From Glebionis coronaria (lineage: Eukaryota; Streptophyta; Magnoliopsida; Asterales; Asteraceae), in NCBI GenBank assembly GCA_025667525.1, contig CM046878.1, positions 398,742,433 to 398,806,432 on the forward strand: a stretch of 64,000 nt of DNA. The letters run 5' to 3'. Below the pieces are notes generated by a model, which made no database searches, was not told the origin of the DNA, and saw nothing but the letters and a program-made list of their open reading frames with translations. Made by a program: the position numbers and the translations under genes. Shown here one piece after another: positions 35,065 through 49,272 of this stretch (the first letter of the stretch is position 1; every line of letters starts with the position of its first letter).

Positions 35065-36733
35065 TTATGACTTAAAAGGATTTTTAAGTCTAAGCTTGGA
35101 ACACAAAAACTGGTGCTGAACCATTCCCAAACCTTTTGTGAAAACATCTGCAATCTGTGAACATGAATCTACCTTCACTGTTTTTATTAATCCTGATGCA
35201 ACTTTCTCTCTCACTAAATGCACATCTAAATCAAAATGTTTAGTTTTTTCATGCATCACAGGATTTGCAGCAATCTGTATAGCTGAGCTATTATCACAAT
35301 ATAAACTGACAGGAAGCACATCCTTAATATTCAGATCAACTAAAATCTTAACCAACCACATCACTTCACAAACCACAGATGCCATAGACCTGTACTCAGA
35401 TTCTGGTGATGACCTGGACAAAGTAGCTTGTTTTTTACTTTTCCAGGACACCAACCCACCAAACATATAAACACAATATCCTGTGACAGACCTTCTAGTA
35501 AGCTTACATTTAGCCCAATCTGAATCAGCATATGCAATAAGAGTTTTACAAACAGATTTTTCATAAACAATTCCTTCACCTGGTGCACCTTTAAGATACG
35601 TAGGTACTCTTAAAGCAGCATCCAAATGTGATTGTAAAGGAGCATGCATATACTGACTAAGACAATGTACTGAATATGAAATATCAGGTCTAGTATTACA
35701 CATATATATGAGTTTTCCAACCAGTTTCTGATAAGAACTAACATTTTTAAGATACTTATCTCCTTCAGATTCTTTGTGTGCATGAATACCATTTTTAGTC
35801 ATAGGTGTAGAAATAGGTTTACAAGCTAATAACCCAAACTCATGTAATAGTTCTATACAATACTTCCTATGATTCAAACACAAACCATTCTTAATTTTCA
35901 TAACTTCAATGCCCAAAAAGAATTTTAACTCCCCAAGATCCTTGATTTTAAACTTGTTATTGAGAAAAGTTTTTATCTTCTCAATTTCAGAAATATCATT
36001 ACCAGTAATCACAATGTCATCCACATAAACCAATAAAGCAATAAAAATGTTATTCATATTTCTAACAAATAAGGAATGATCATTTTTACTTTGTTCAAAA
36101 CCTGCTTCAAGTAGAACTTCTACTAACTTTTTATTCCACTGTCTTGGGGCTTGTTTTAAACCATATAAAGACTTAACCAATTTGCAAACTTTATTATCAT
36201 TTGAATCAAAATATCCAGGGGCTTGTAACATATATACTTCTTCTTCTAAGTCACCATATAAGAATACATTATTAACATCCATTTGATATAAACACCAACC
36301 ATTTTGAACAACCATGTTAATAAAGCATCTTAAGTACTCATTTTAACAGTGGGACTAAAAATCTCATCATAATCCACACCTTCTTTCTGACCACAACCTT
36401 TAGCAACAAGTCTGGCTTTATATCTCTCAACCTCACCATCAGCTTTATATTTTATCTTATAAACCCATTTACAAGGAATAGCTTTTCTATTAACAGGTAA
36501 ATAAGTTAATATCCAAGTATTATTCAAATATAAAGCCTCCATCTCATTATTCATAGCTTGAACCCAATTAATATCTTTAACAGCTTGATTAAAACTATTA
36601 GGCTCAGTAGTCTTATTCAGATTACTTATAAATGAATAATTATCATGAGACAAAACAGTATGATTAGCATATCTCCTAAGACCATATCTGACCTTATTAT
36701 CCAACATAAAATCATTTAGTTTCTCAGGCAACT
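35065..36733 (-). pseudogene. Element D pol, 3' part (RT and RNase H, Ty1/copia)
   Basis: Begins within the linker between integrase and RT (EKLNDFMLDNKVRYG), where element E has cut the gene. RT has WVYKIKYKADGEVERYKARLV, GVDYDEIFSP, YQMDVNNVFL, LYGLKQAPRQWN and an intact catalytic LVYVDDIVITGND. RNase H follows (RSVTGYCVY, SPESEYRSMASV, LYCDNSSAIQ, DVFTKGLG) and ends at 35065. One base is missing near 36320-36335, shifting the frame inside RT. Apart from this the RT/RNase H part (416 codons) is open. Confidence 0.93.
36729..36733. other. Target duplication of element E, left copy
   Basis: CAACT at 36729-36733 is repeated at 49268-49272 on the other side of element E. A 5-bp duplication is typical of LTR-retrotransposon integration. 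Confidence 0.93.
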
Positions 36734-39700
36734 TGTGAGAACTCGCAATGTCCCGGTATTATTATATTCTTTTATTCATACTTCTTGAAATTTACAACAT
36801 GTTACATTTTCTTGTATTCTTCATACGTAAATCCTGAGATCTTGATAATTTTAATAAATTATATTTTTAAGTATTTTTCTGATTATTGATAATACTTTAT
36901 TCGGAATTATAAAATTTTATTTTATTTTTCCATATTTATTTAAATCAAAATTTTTGATTTAAAAGCACCCACGCGCGTTTTACAAAAAGTTTACCCGAAT
37001 CGACGAAACGAGAACCGATGGCTAAATATTTAGACTTTATGAAGTCAAAATACTATGTTTCTATAAATATTTTATTTTCGTATTATAACTTGCACCGAGT
37101 CGGAACGATTAGCGTTTTAGGAATTTAAGTCGGGCTAGAACTAAATTACATTTTGGGCTAAATTATATGTAAGATTGGTAGATGGGCCAAAAAAACCATC
37201 CCCTTCTTTTCCTTTGTTTCGTCCACCATCTCTCACAAAAAAAAACATCAGACAAATTTATTAACAAAAAAAAACATTCTCCTTTTCTCTCTTTTGAGGA
37301 ACGAACAACACCATGATCATCACCATCATCAAAACAATTTTCAATCATTGTTCAATTAAACTACACAAAAATCATCCTTCATCAATCCTTGTTAAAACCT
37401 CACTCAAATATCATCCATGCATTTGATTTTATAAAAGTCAAGAATTATGAGAATTGGAGGTTTTGGGATTTTGATCATTCAAATAGGTTTGTATTGTGTT
37501 ATTAGGGTTTAGGCATTGATAATTTTTGTTAGAACCCTTGTTATCATTTTTTGGTTTTGGTCAAGTATTGATTTCACCATACATGTTATTGATTAAGATG
37601 CTTTGATTGATGTTACTTAGTGTACAATGCAATTTTGATTGTTTGGAAGGGATTAGAGTGGTTAGGCATAGTAGTTTTAATAACCAAAATTCGGACAGCA
37701 GGTTTGTGAGCTCAAAACTCACATATTTTCCCACTGTAGGCTGTGTTTTTAACACTTAGATGGATTCATTGACCCTTTTACATGTTAGTAGCGAGTTGGA
37801 TGGGCGATCAACTCCTCCGGATGAGTGAGTTATGACCGATTTACGGTTGTGAACCCAATCTGACCCAACAGATTTGTATAGCTATTTGCTACAGTTCATG
37901 GGCTATATAATTGATCTTTTAAGACAATTTGAGTTAGTATACATTATAACCTAACAAACTCCGCTGACCTCCCATCGATTGCTATCACGGTTTGTAATTT
38001 ATGACCAAAACGGTAAACCCGAGTTCGAAAACCTAAATTCTGATTTCGTAACCTTCAAAGAATACAATTTTCCCGACAATTGGTATTAGCTATTTATTCG
38101 TGGTTGGTATGGGCCGAAATTAGAGTCTTGAGGCTTTCCAATGGTGGAAATCTCAGACCCTTAAACCTTAGGTTAACGGGTTATTTTGCCCCAAGTTTGA
38201 CTAGTGCAGTTTGACTATTAGGTGCTTACGGTAAGGCTGTTAGTGTTTTGAACTTTTAGAAAGTTCCGTAAACTCTTAGATCGAATGGTTGGACATTCTG
38301 AAAACCCCATGAGATACCCGTTCCAGTGGAGAAATTCCCATAGTTATTAGACTTATGGATTGGGATCTATGCCCTTTACAAAACAGCTATACCAGAAAAT
38401 GTGACTTTACGCCGACGGTTAAATAAATTGTTGGTGTTTTTAGGTGCAAATCACTTGGGTTACTTGATTTGAGACCTTAGGCTATCGTTTTATTCATTTT
38501 TATACAGGTTTTATTTCATGAAGGTCATGACCACACTTAAACTCGGTTGGTTGTGCAAGTTATATGCATATTACATTTTTACAAAATATTTTGATACAAT
38601 TGTTTTATATTTTTATAAAACGCATACTTAAGGGTCGTGATCACTCTTGTAGGTCGCGGGTAGCCCTTGGAGTATTTCCTATTGCCATCTACAGCCCGGT
38701 TCTCATATCCGTCACACTTGTAATAAGGTACTCTTGGCACCATTGTATTGCTTTGATTTCTATTTGATTAAATACTTTGATTATGAAATTGGGGTTTTTG
38801 TATTTAGACCATATGCTACTGATGTCAAGGTGGTATTATGATCATGATAGGTCTTGTGTACTTGTAGAGGCATTGCTTAGGGTGTGCAAGTGTTTAGGTG
38901 ATGCTAGAAGTAAATTTTAGTGTCAAAAATGAGGTTAAGAATGATAGCAGATTGCTACAGCCATTCATGAAATTTTTCTGTAAATAAGACCTGCAAGTTT
39001 CTTGATTTTTGGATAGCCTTGGTTGTGTAGTACAATTGGTGAGTTGGGTGGTTTTTGGAAGTGTCCGGATGAGTAAAATATGATCTTTTTATCAAAACTA
39101 GTCAATACCGACATGTGCGCCAAATTTGTGTTTGGGGTCAAAGCATAAAAAGCCAAAGTGGGTACTTTTATGACTTATTACAGTAAAATAGGTCAAATGT
39201 GAACATTTACAATTGGTTTCAAGTTAAAATATTTTACGGAATGTAAATGATGGTCAAAATGGTTTTATGCAATTTTTTGTCGAAAAAGTCAAATCTGAGT
39301 AGTCTGCACTAAAACTGCATTTCCTGTTGATTGATAATAGCTTTGATAGTGTTTCTTAAAGATTTGAAAAGGTAATAATTCTATCTTTCCAGGGCCATAA
39401 AGTTTGAGTTTATAGCTATTATAGAACTCTAGATATGATATAATCTTTACAGCATGTTTCTGAAAATTTAGTGCAGCCAATTTGTTAACGTTAATTTTCG
39501 ACTCAAAGTGTACAAGTGTTTGCTACTTATGGGTTTGATGAGCATTGTTAATGTTTATAAACATGATCATACACGGGGAAAGTAGTGGTTTTAAGTCAAA
39601 ATTGATTCGAGTCAATAGGTTGCAATGCCTTGCGAGTTATAAGATGGTTTATGTACTAATAGTAACCAAAGCGTTTTCTAAACGTTATTTTGTATCTTAT

Positions 39701-40671
39701 AAGTTTTCGCGCCCCGTCATCGTAGGTCTTGGATGACTTAAAGTTTCTTGATTGCTTGTTGTTACTACTCAGCCCTCAAGTTCCACATTGATTCACCTCG
39801 TAGCTAAGGTGAGTTCATAGCCCCTTTTACTACTTGTACATTGTTTCTAAACGCGGGGTGAGATTTTACATGTTGGAACACATCCATTTAAAAAAAACTG
39901 TATGCTATCCAAAACTTGTATGTTATTCAGACTTGTATGCTTTCCAACAGTTTTAATTGATATTATTGCTTATAGTTAATAGCCTTAAGTTTCCTCTCTT
40001 GATCATGAACCGTTAATTGTCCCGTATGCTTTGCGCTGAGCGCAAATGTTGTGGGTGGATCCATCGGGATTGACAATCCCCGTCCCGATTACCTTGACGC
40101 ACTTACATTTGTTTATACTTGAGTATTTAGGCTGAATACTCCCTAGAGGAACTTACATTGAGTTAAGCTTCGGTTCATGAACTAAACTGCAATAATATTG
40201 GTTTCGGACTATGGTTAATGATCATAACCATTTTCTCTATTTACTTGTTTTACAAATGAATGCTTGTGTTCCACACCTTTACTACTAAACCTATGAATAT
40301 CACTCAACTTTATGTTGATGATTTTACATGTTTAATCTCAGGTATTAATACTTAGCTTTGCTTGGATGGGAGCCCGCAGGATATTATCGCAGCTTGGAGA
40401 TTTATGTGTGTACAATTATGGTTTATTTAAAAACTGTCAAAAGTTTATCATGTATTCTTTGTAACTATAAGTTACAAAAACATAATTAAAATATAGATTT
40501 CCGCTTATAAAAATCTGGGACCTTTGTTTAAAAACTCTGATTCTTTATGATTTAATGTATAAATTTTTATTACGTCAACTTTATGTCAATAATATTTCAT
40601 TGTTTCTTGTACCATGACGTGGCGCCCCCTTGCTGCCTAGTTGTTCCGTACCTGATTTTGGGGGTCTCACA
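36734..40671 (+). mobile_element. Element E: 5' LTR (3938 bp, very long)
   Basis: Runs from TGTGAGAACTCGC to GGGGGTCTCACA, with inverted termini TGTGAGA/TCTCACA. Nearly identical to 45325-49267: in about 1.45 kb compared by eye I saw roughly 17 differences and one 2-3 base length difference. It is immediately followed by a tRNA-iMet primer site. No ORF above about 65 codons; the short frames within it are merely duplicated because the two LTRs match. Confidence 0.95.
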
Positions 40672-40674
40672 GAT

Positions 40675-40692
40675 TGGTATCAGAGCGATGGT
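40675..40692 (+). other. Element E primer-binding site (tRNA-iMet)
   Basis: TGGTATCAGAGCGATGG starts four bases after the 5' LTR. TGGTATCAGAGC is complementary to the 3' end of initiator methionine tRNA. This fixes the element on the plus strand. Confidence 0.9.
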
Positions 40693-43600
40693 TATAGGGA
40701 ACTAAGTCATTTTTCAAAACTTAGTCTATAACCGAAAAGTTCAAATATTTCATGTTTCTAAGTGTCAAACACAGAATCTGCCATTGTTGTTTGATATCTG
40801 CGCGGGTAACTCTCTAATCCTTATTATTTACTTTTAATTATCGTTGTAGTATTTCATTTCCTGATTACATTACCGTAACGACGATAATTTCTATCTCTTT
40901 TCACAGCCTTTGTGCTTAATGAATTATCATTGGATATTACTATGATTACATTTGCCCTTGCTGTATTTCTTTAATTCTTATTCTTATGAATTGATCTTGT
41001 TACCATAATTTTAAATTGTTATGGCATTACATACTTGTATTCAGAGCGCGTATGCCGCCAACTTTTAATACTCACTTTTGTGAGTACTATTTCTATTTCA
41101 TCTATGCATGATACTTCGTATCCTCGTTCATTTTGAACCGCTTGCTTTTCTCGACTCACTGTTACAAGTTGTGCATATTCTTGTAATACCATTGTTTGGG
41201 ATTAAGAAGTGTTGCTTACAATGAAACTTCCGATTTTCCATTTTACTACCCTGTGCGTTAGTTCCACTGGTAAACCTCTTTAAGATATCTGTTTAGATAT
41301 CCAAATTGTTTTCCGACCATCTGTGATTGGATGCCTTGAAAATTAGTCTGTAGACCATTGTGTAGCTCAACGTGTCTCCGAAAAATACTAAAGGACATCG
41401 TGTGAGTCGCACATCTCAAAGCATTCCTTAAAATCCGTGCTGAATAATATCGTGAGTATTCGTAACCTTGAGTGACTTTTACGTCACCATTTTACACGGC
41501 ACTCGTATATCGATTAAATATTATTTCGTTGACCATTCTACGTTTCGACTTCGATTTACAACGTTCGTTTGTATCTTGGAAACACCATCGTCATCTTGTA
41601 ATTCATATCCTATGATATAACGTGGTGCTTGTTTGGAATACGATTTTACTTCTCTAAACTTGTATCCTTCCCTTTTTATTTAACCTTCTCGCCCGGGAGT
41701 GTGACTCCTTAATGTTCTATTTCTTTCTTGGTATGCTTTGTGTTTTTGGAAAATCGCGCCGCCAAGAGACCTTCCTACCTTGCATTTTGCAATCGAAGAC
41801 ACGGATGTCATGCGCCGTTTTGATTTCTTAGATTATGGTTGGTATTCATAAACCAAATTTATACTATGTTTTTCTTTATATGCTTAATTATATAATCTAT
41901 TCTCTTTCGTATATATGGATCCACAAGTCATGTGTGTACATAAATTCCGGGTCGTTATGAAGTTTGATTAAATTTCAAGGTGTCGAAAAAAATATACTTT
42001 CTGCAGAAAATCTACATGTAATTTAACGGTGTCGAGAATAAAATTTTATAAAGTTCAGACTTAAAAATATGTTTATACTTGTTGAGACATTCGTTTAGAC
42101 ATAAAATTAGTTACGCTCATTTGAAATTTGTAAAATTTAAGAACTTATTTTCTGCGTATATGGAAATTATTGCTGATGTAGAACTGCAGGGGGTAAAATC
42201 GTAAATTTATGTTCCGTTTCGGCTTTCAGCCGAAACATGAAAGTTGTCTGAAATGTCGTTTTACGTCTACCACGAAGGAACTAGTGTCGAAACTGAATAT
42301 TTATGGGGTTTTTTTTAATAAAGTCTGCGTTTTCTAAAAATATCATTTTGTTGACAGATGTGATACGAAGACGTTTTCGCCTATTTGGGTCCGTTTCGAG
42401 TCTCGGGTAAAATTAAAAAGTTGTTTAAAATGCCGTTTTACCTTTACCGCATAGGTAACCAAGTCCGAAAACTAGTATAAATGGGTCGAATCTTAAAAAT
42501 AAAAACCTGCTTTTTAAGATAATATAGTCAAACCTGCGCAGAACGTGCAGGGGCATTTTGGTCATTTTATGTTCGGTTTCAGATCTTGAGTAGAAAGAGA
42601 AAGTTGATCGAAACATTTTTTACACTAAATTTCTTTAAACTACGAGTCTTGAAAATGTCATTTTACGGGTTAATTGATCGGGTTAGACCAAAAAGTCTAA
42701 GTTGACTAAAATAAAAGAGTCAAAGCTGATAGAATTTTGAAATATGGTTTTTAGGCGTTTTTGAGTTCGTTTGAGCTTGTAAAACTTTAACAAATGATAT
42801 TTTACAACTAACAAACATTAGTTACGCTTGAAGACGTTTAAAAATAGTAACTTCGGGTACGAGTTATACATACATATATCGTGAACTTTTGAAACCGAGT
42901 GTTTAGATAAATCGATGGTGAGCTATAATTTTGTCAAAAGTTGTACATTTTTATGTCAATTAGTTACGATGTGAACACATACGGAATTCCTTTTTTTTTC
43001 TTTCTTTTATATATGACTTATTTGTCATTTTATATTATCTTTCTTTTCTCTCATCGTACCACTGATTTGGGTCGAGATTTGAAGTTCTTGTTATCACATC
43101 GTTCGTTATCATTTTGACACGTGTCTCATTACGATTCCGGCTAAAGATTTTGAAACCTTATCACCTTGTAACCATTCATCGATTTCGTATTAATTACCCT
43201 TTACTACCCTCGTGTAACCTACTTGCTATTTATACATTGCTATAATGTCGCCATATAAACTCAAACTCGTATTGTTTGCAATCGTTTTACAAATCGTTCT
43301 ACTTTGACTTTATAAAATACTTGAATGTTACTTTATAACGTCAAGTAATATTGTTTTACGAGGTATTTTCACAAATTATTTTACCTTGATCTTATAAAAG
43401 AATTCATGTAACATTAAAGGTGTTGATTTAAATACCAAGCGAATTACTTACTTGTGAAAAGTTTCATAAATTATTCCGATTTCTATTTTTGGTACCATAT
43501 ATATTTTTTAAATATATGACATGTAATACTGGTTTGACGAAACTGTGCATCGCATTGCTAGTCCTAAATTATGCATGACTTGATCACCTATGCGTAATTT

Positions 43601-45155
43601 AGAAGGAGCCATCTGAGGCCGAATAGTAGTCGCCTTAAAAAAAATTGTCTAAGAACCAACTTTTTACTTATGATTCAGAAAAAGCTAGATAAACGAAGTT
43701 TTGAAAACTTTTATATATTTTGTGAGTAGCACCCGTTCATGATATATGCATATGTTTCTTTATCTCTTCTTGAACAAATTACATGCCTACAAGCACATAT
43801 TTCTTTACTCAACGATCTTTGTTCTACTTGTTACCTCATCTTCCCCGTGATATAATTCTTGTTACCACTCGTCTAATTTTCTTACCATTGATACAAGACT
43901 TGAAAGTTCCAACGTTGTTATGCTTCTACATTGACCAACCTTCTCTATCTATTTTGGTAGAACTTCGAAACGTCTCTGGACGCGGATAATGATTTATGAC
44001 TGAACGTGAACGATAATTTCGTGTATTTGTCATGATGTGTGTTAGACTCTATCGTCTTGAAATTCATTCGTGTGAACCATGTGATGACTTCGCTCTCTCA
44101 TTGCTAATGTTGCTCATTTTACTGGAATTACTCTCAAGTGACTTCTTAAGAATTTTATTGATTCGAAAATTTATTGTGTGGCTTTTCTCTTTCGATCGTG
44201 TATCGACCATCGAGAACTTAATAAGCCGTTGTTGGTGACCCCAACCACGCTCATGAATTAATCTTGCTAAATCCTTCGGTTTCTTATTTTCTTAGCATGG
44301 ACGTATTTACTCTATGATGTTCGTTAAGAATTGGTACAAATTACGTTTATCCTCTCGCGCTATTGCTCGCATACTAATTGTTGATTATTATTCATTTCAT
44401 ACTCGTTTATTATATTCTCACCTTTTGAAAACCAAAACATGTCACAGGTTTATCATTTGATGCATCAAACACCTTCTTGGATTTCTAAAAATTATTATAA
44501 ATTTTTAAGAACATTTAACACACTTTATCAAGTGTTTAAATTACCAAAATGTCTGTTCCAAGTTAAATGTCGAATCTATACATCCTCTTTGGTAGATTAT
44601 GAACTAATATTTAAAAAGGGTGTCAAGCTTCATCTTTTAAAATATTTGATTGTATCATACTTTAATTTCAATCTAATGAAATTATCGATTTAAGTTATAA
44701 TTTCTATCAATGATTCTAAAGAATTTGTAAATTTGATTTTTTTTATCTAATGATAACGATAAACCTAAGTTTTAACAATAATTTCATACACTCATCAATA
44801 GGCTTTTAAGCTGACTGAAATAATTATTTGAACTGAGTTACTTTTACTTTGAAATCCTTATCAAGAAAATACTTAAGCTGAGTTGGAAAGTAATATCAAA
44901 TCCTAGACAGATAATTGTGACAACTTGTATTTTAATGTTCATATGTAATTCATTTTTCTCTTTTATTCCTCTTGTAATTAGATTGTCATGTTTTACAGTT
45001 TGCGCGATTTGCGATTCTTTGTCGATTTTCAATCTTAACTCGTTCTAGCGCATCTTCTCCGTTTAAGCAAATCTCGTGCTCACTCCATCTCTTTATATTT
45101 CTTCATACCGAAAGGTTATTATTTTGATATGAGTTTGATATAAATTCGAAAAGGA
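40693..45155 (+). other. Element E internal region, essentially non-coding
   Basis: About 4.5 kb between primer site and the 3' pol remnant. No gag, protease, RT, RNase H or integrase motif is readable in any frame; the longest frames are under 90 codons and unrecognised. The young LTRs show it moved recently, so its proteins must have come from elsewhere. This fits a large retrotransposon derivative (LARD) dependent on a relative. Confidence 0.75.
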
Positions 45156-45240
45156 GTTAAGAAACTGAAGCGTAGTCGGATTCCAATTGTTAAGGTTACT
45201 CGTGGTGCAGAAATTACCTAGGGAAGCGAAGAATAAGTTC
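45156..45240 (+). pseudogene. Chromovirus pol C-terminus remnant in element E
   Basis: One frame reads VKKLKRSRIPIVKV followed after a gap by RGAEIT and a stop. This matches the C-terminal part of Ty3 chromovirus (Tekay-type) polyproteins, where such a segment precedes RGPEFTWE. It lies about 90 bases before the polypurine tract, exactly where the end of pol belongs. It shows element E descends from a Tekay-like parent. Confidence 0.65.
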
Positions 45241-45310
45241 TAAACGAGGTATCCCCTTTTGTTTGCATCTTCTTCCGTCTCCAGTTGAACTCTGAGGGAC
45301 CAGAGTTCCT

Positions 45311-45324
45311 TTAGGGGGGTCGAC
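45311..45324 (+). other. Element E polypurine tract
   Basis: TTAGGGGGGTCGAC directly before the 3' LTR start TGTGAGAAC. The preceding GAGGGACCAGAGTTCCTTTA resembles the DNA following pol in chromoviruses. Confidence 0.85.
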
Positions 45325-48300
45325 TGTGAGAACTCGCAATGTCCCGGTATTATTATATTCTTTTATTCATACTTCTTGAAATTTACAACATGTTACATTT
45401 TCTTGTATTCTTCATACGTAAATCCTGAGATCTTGATAATTTTAATAAATTATATTTTTAAGTATTTTTCTGATTATTGATAATACTTTAATCGGAATTA
45501 TAAAATTTTATTTTATTTTTCCGTATTTATTTAAATCAAAATTTTTGATTTAAAAGCACCCGCGCGCGTTTTACAAAAAGTTTACCCGAATCGACGAAAC
45601 GAGAACCGATGGCTAAATATTTAGACTTTATGAAGTCAAAATACTATGTTTCTATAAATATTTTATTTTCGTATTATAACTTGCACCGAGTCGGAACGAT
45701 TAGCGTTTTAGGAATTTAAGTCGGGCTAGAACTAAATTACATTTTGGGCTAAATTATATGTAAGATTGGTAGATGGGCCAAAAAAACCATCCCCTTCTTT
45801 TCCTTTGTTTCGTCCACCATCTCTCACAAAAAAAAACATCAGAAAAATTTATTAACAAAAAAAAACATTCTCCTTTTCTCTCTTTTGAGGAACGAACAAC
45901 ACCATGATCATCACCATCATCAAAACAATTTTCAATCATTGTTCAATTAAACTACACAAAAATCATCCTTCATCAATCCTTGTTAAAACCTCACTCAAAT
46001 ATCATCCATGCATTTGATTTTATAAAAGTCAAGAATTATGAGAATTGGAGGTTTTGGGATTTTGATCATTCCAATAGGTTTGTATTGTGTTATTAGGGTT
46101 TAGGCATTGATAATTTTTGTTAGAACCCTTGTTATAATTTTTTGGTTTTGGCCAAGTATTGATTTCACCATACATGTTATTGATTAAGATGCTTTGATTG
46201 ATGTTACTTAGTGTATAATGTAATTTTGATTGTTTGGAAGGGATTAGAGTGGTTAGGCATATTAGTTTTAATAACCAAAATTCGGACAGCAGGTTTGTGA
46301 GCTCAAAACTCACATATTTTCCCACTGTAGGCTGTGTTTTTATCACTTAGATGGATTCATTGACCCTTTTACATGTTAGTAGCGAGTTGGATGGGCGATC
46401 AACTCCTCCGGATGAGTGAGTTATGACCGATTTACGGTTGTGAACCCAATCTGACCCAACAGATTTGTATAGCTATTTGCTACAGGTCATGGGCTATATA
46501 ATTGATGTTTTAAGACAATTTGAGTTAGTATACATTATAACCTAACAAACTCCGCTGACCTCCCATCGATTGCTATCACGGTTTGTAATTTATGACCAAA
46601 ACGGTAAACCCGAGTTCGAAAACCTAAATTCTGATTTCGTAACCTTCAAAGAATGCAATTTTCCCGACAATTGGTATTAGCTATTTATTCGTGGTTGGTA
46701 TGAGCCGAAAGTAGAGTCTTGAGGCTTTCCAATAGTGGAAATCTCAGACCCTTAAACCTTATAGGTTAACGGGTTATTTTGCCCCAAGTTTGACTAGTGC
46801 AGTTTGACTATTAGGTGCTTACGGTAAGGCTGTTAGTGTTTTGAACTTTTAGAAAGTTCCGTAAACTATTAGATCGAATGGTTGGACATTCTGAAAACCC
46901 CATGAGATACCCGTTCCAGTGGAGAAATTCCCATATTTATTAAACTTATGGATTGGGATCTATGCCCTTTACAAAGCAGCTATACCAGAAAATATGACTT
47001 TACGCCGACGGTTAAATAAATTGTTGGTGTTTTTAGGTGCAAATCACTTGGGTTACTTGATTTGAGACCTTAGGCTATCGTTTTATTCATTTTTATAAAG
47101 GTTTTATTTCATGAAGGTCATGACCACACTTAAACTCGGTTGGTTGTGCAAGTTATATGCATATTACATTTTTACAAAATATTTTGATACAAATTTTTTA
47201 TATTTTTATAAAACGCATACTTAAGGGTCGTGATCACTCTTGTAGGTCGCGGTTAGCCCTTGGAGTATTTCCCATTGCCATCTACAGCCCGGTTCTCATA
47301 TCCGTCACATTTGTAATAAGGTACTCTTGGCACCATTGTATTGCTTTGATTTATATTTGATTAAATACTTTGATTATGAAATTGGGGTTTTTGTATTTAG
47401 ACCATATGCTACTGATGTCAAGGTGGTATTATGATCATTATAGGTCTTGTGTACTTGTAGAGGCATTGTTTAGGGTGTGCAAGTGTTTAGGTGATGCTAG
47501 AAGTAAATTTTAGTGTCAAAAATGAGGTTAAGAATGATAGCAGATTGCTACATCCATTCATGAAATTTTTCTGTAAATAAGACCTGCAAGTTTCTTGATT
47601 TTTGGATAGCCTTGGTTGTGTAGTACAATTGGTGAGTTGGGTGGTTTTTGGAAGTGTCTGGATGAGTAAAATATGATCTTTTTATTAAAACTAGTCAATA
47701 CCGACATGTGCGCCAAATTTGTGTTTGGGGTCAAAGCATAAAAAGCCAAAGTGGGTACTTTTATGACTTATTACAGTAAAATAGGTCAAATGTGAACATT
47801 TACAATTGGTTTCAAGTTAAAATATTTTACGGAATGTAAATGATGGTCAAAATGGTTTTATGCAATTTTTTGTCGAAAAAGTCAAATCTGAGTAGTCTGC
47901 ACTAAAACTGCATTTCTTGTTGATTGGTAATAGCTTTGATAGTGTTTCTTAAAGATTTGAAAAGGTAATATTTTTATCTTTCCAGGGCCATAAAGTTTGA
48001 GTTTATAGCTATTATAGAACTCTAGATATGATACAATCTTTACAGCATGTTTCTGAAAATTTAGTGCAGCCAATTTGTTAACGTTAATTTTCGACTCAAA
48101 GTGTACAAGTGTTTGCTACTTATGGGTTTGATGAGCATTTTTAATGTTTATAAACATGATCATACACTGCGTAAGTAGTGGTTTTAAGTCAAAATTGATT
48201 CGATTCAATAGGTTGCAATGCCTTGCGAGTTATAAGATGGTTTATGTACTAATAGTAACCAAAGCGTTTTCTAAACGTTATTTTGTATCTTATAAGTTTT

Positions 48301-49267
48301 CGCGCCCCGTCATCGTAGGTCTTGGATGACTTAAAGTTTCTTGATTGCTTGTTGTTACTACTCAGCCCTCAAGTTCCATATTGATTCACCTCGTAGCTAA
48401 GGTGAGTTCATAGCCCCTTTTACTACTTGTACATTGTTTCTAAACGCGGGGTGAGATTTTACATGGTGGAACACATCCATTTAAAAAAAAACTGTATGCT
48501 ATCCAAAACTTGTATGCTATTCAGACTTGTATGCTTTTCAACAGTTTCATTGATATTATTGCTTATAGTTAATAGCCTTAAGTTTCCTCTCTTGATCATG
48601 AACCGTTAATTGTCCCGTATGCTTTGCGCTAAGCGCGAATGTTGTGGATGGATCCATCGGGATTGACAATCCCCGTCCCGATTACCTTGACGCACTTACA
48701 TTTGTTTATACTTGAGTATTTAGGCTGAATACTCCCTAGAGGAACTTACATTGAGTTAAGCTTCGGTTCATGAACTAAACTGCAATAATATTGGTTTCGG
48801 ACTATGGCTAATGATCATAACCATTTTCTCTATTTACTTGTTTTACAAATGAATGCTTGTGTTCCACACCTTTACTGCTAAACCTATGAATATCACTCAA
48901 CTTTATGTTGATGATTTTACATGTTTAATCTCAGGTATTAATACTTAGCTTTGCTTGGATGGGAGCCCGCAAGATATTATCGCAGCTTGGAGATTTCTGT
49001 GTGTACTTAAATTTTGGTTTATTTAAAAACTGTCAGAAGTTTATCATGTATTCTTTGTAACTATAAGTTACAACAACATAATTAAAATATAGATTTCCGC
49101 TTATAAAAATCTGGGACCTTTGTTTAAAAACTCTGATTCTTTATGATTTAATGTATAAATTTTTATTACGTCAACTTTATGTCAATAATATTTCATTGTT
49201 TCTTGTACCATGACGTGGCGCCCCCTTGCTGCCTAGTTGTTCCGTACCTGATTTTGGGGGTCTCACA
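45325..49267 (+). mobile_element. Element E: 3' LTR (3943 bp)
   Basis: Partner of 36734-40671 with the same termini TGTGAGA...TCTCACA. Followed by the right target duplication CAACT (49268-49272), after which the reading frame of element D resumes. The whole of element E is thus 12534 bases. Confidence 0.95.
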
Positions 49268-49272
49268 CAACT

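Noticed and set aside
37163..39736. Pairs of 60-70 codon frames repeated at 45754-48329, looking like duplicated small genes
   Set aside because: They recur only because both are LTR copies of element E; no start context, domain or codon pattern supports them.
40675..40692. tRNA-iMet-like sequence as a possible tRNA gene
   Set aside because: Only the 3'-end complement (primer-binding site) is present; no cloverleaf.
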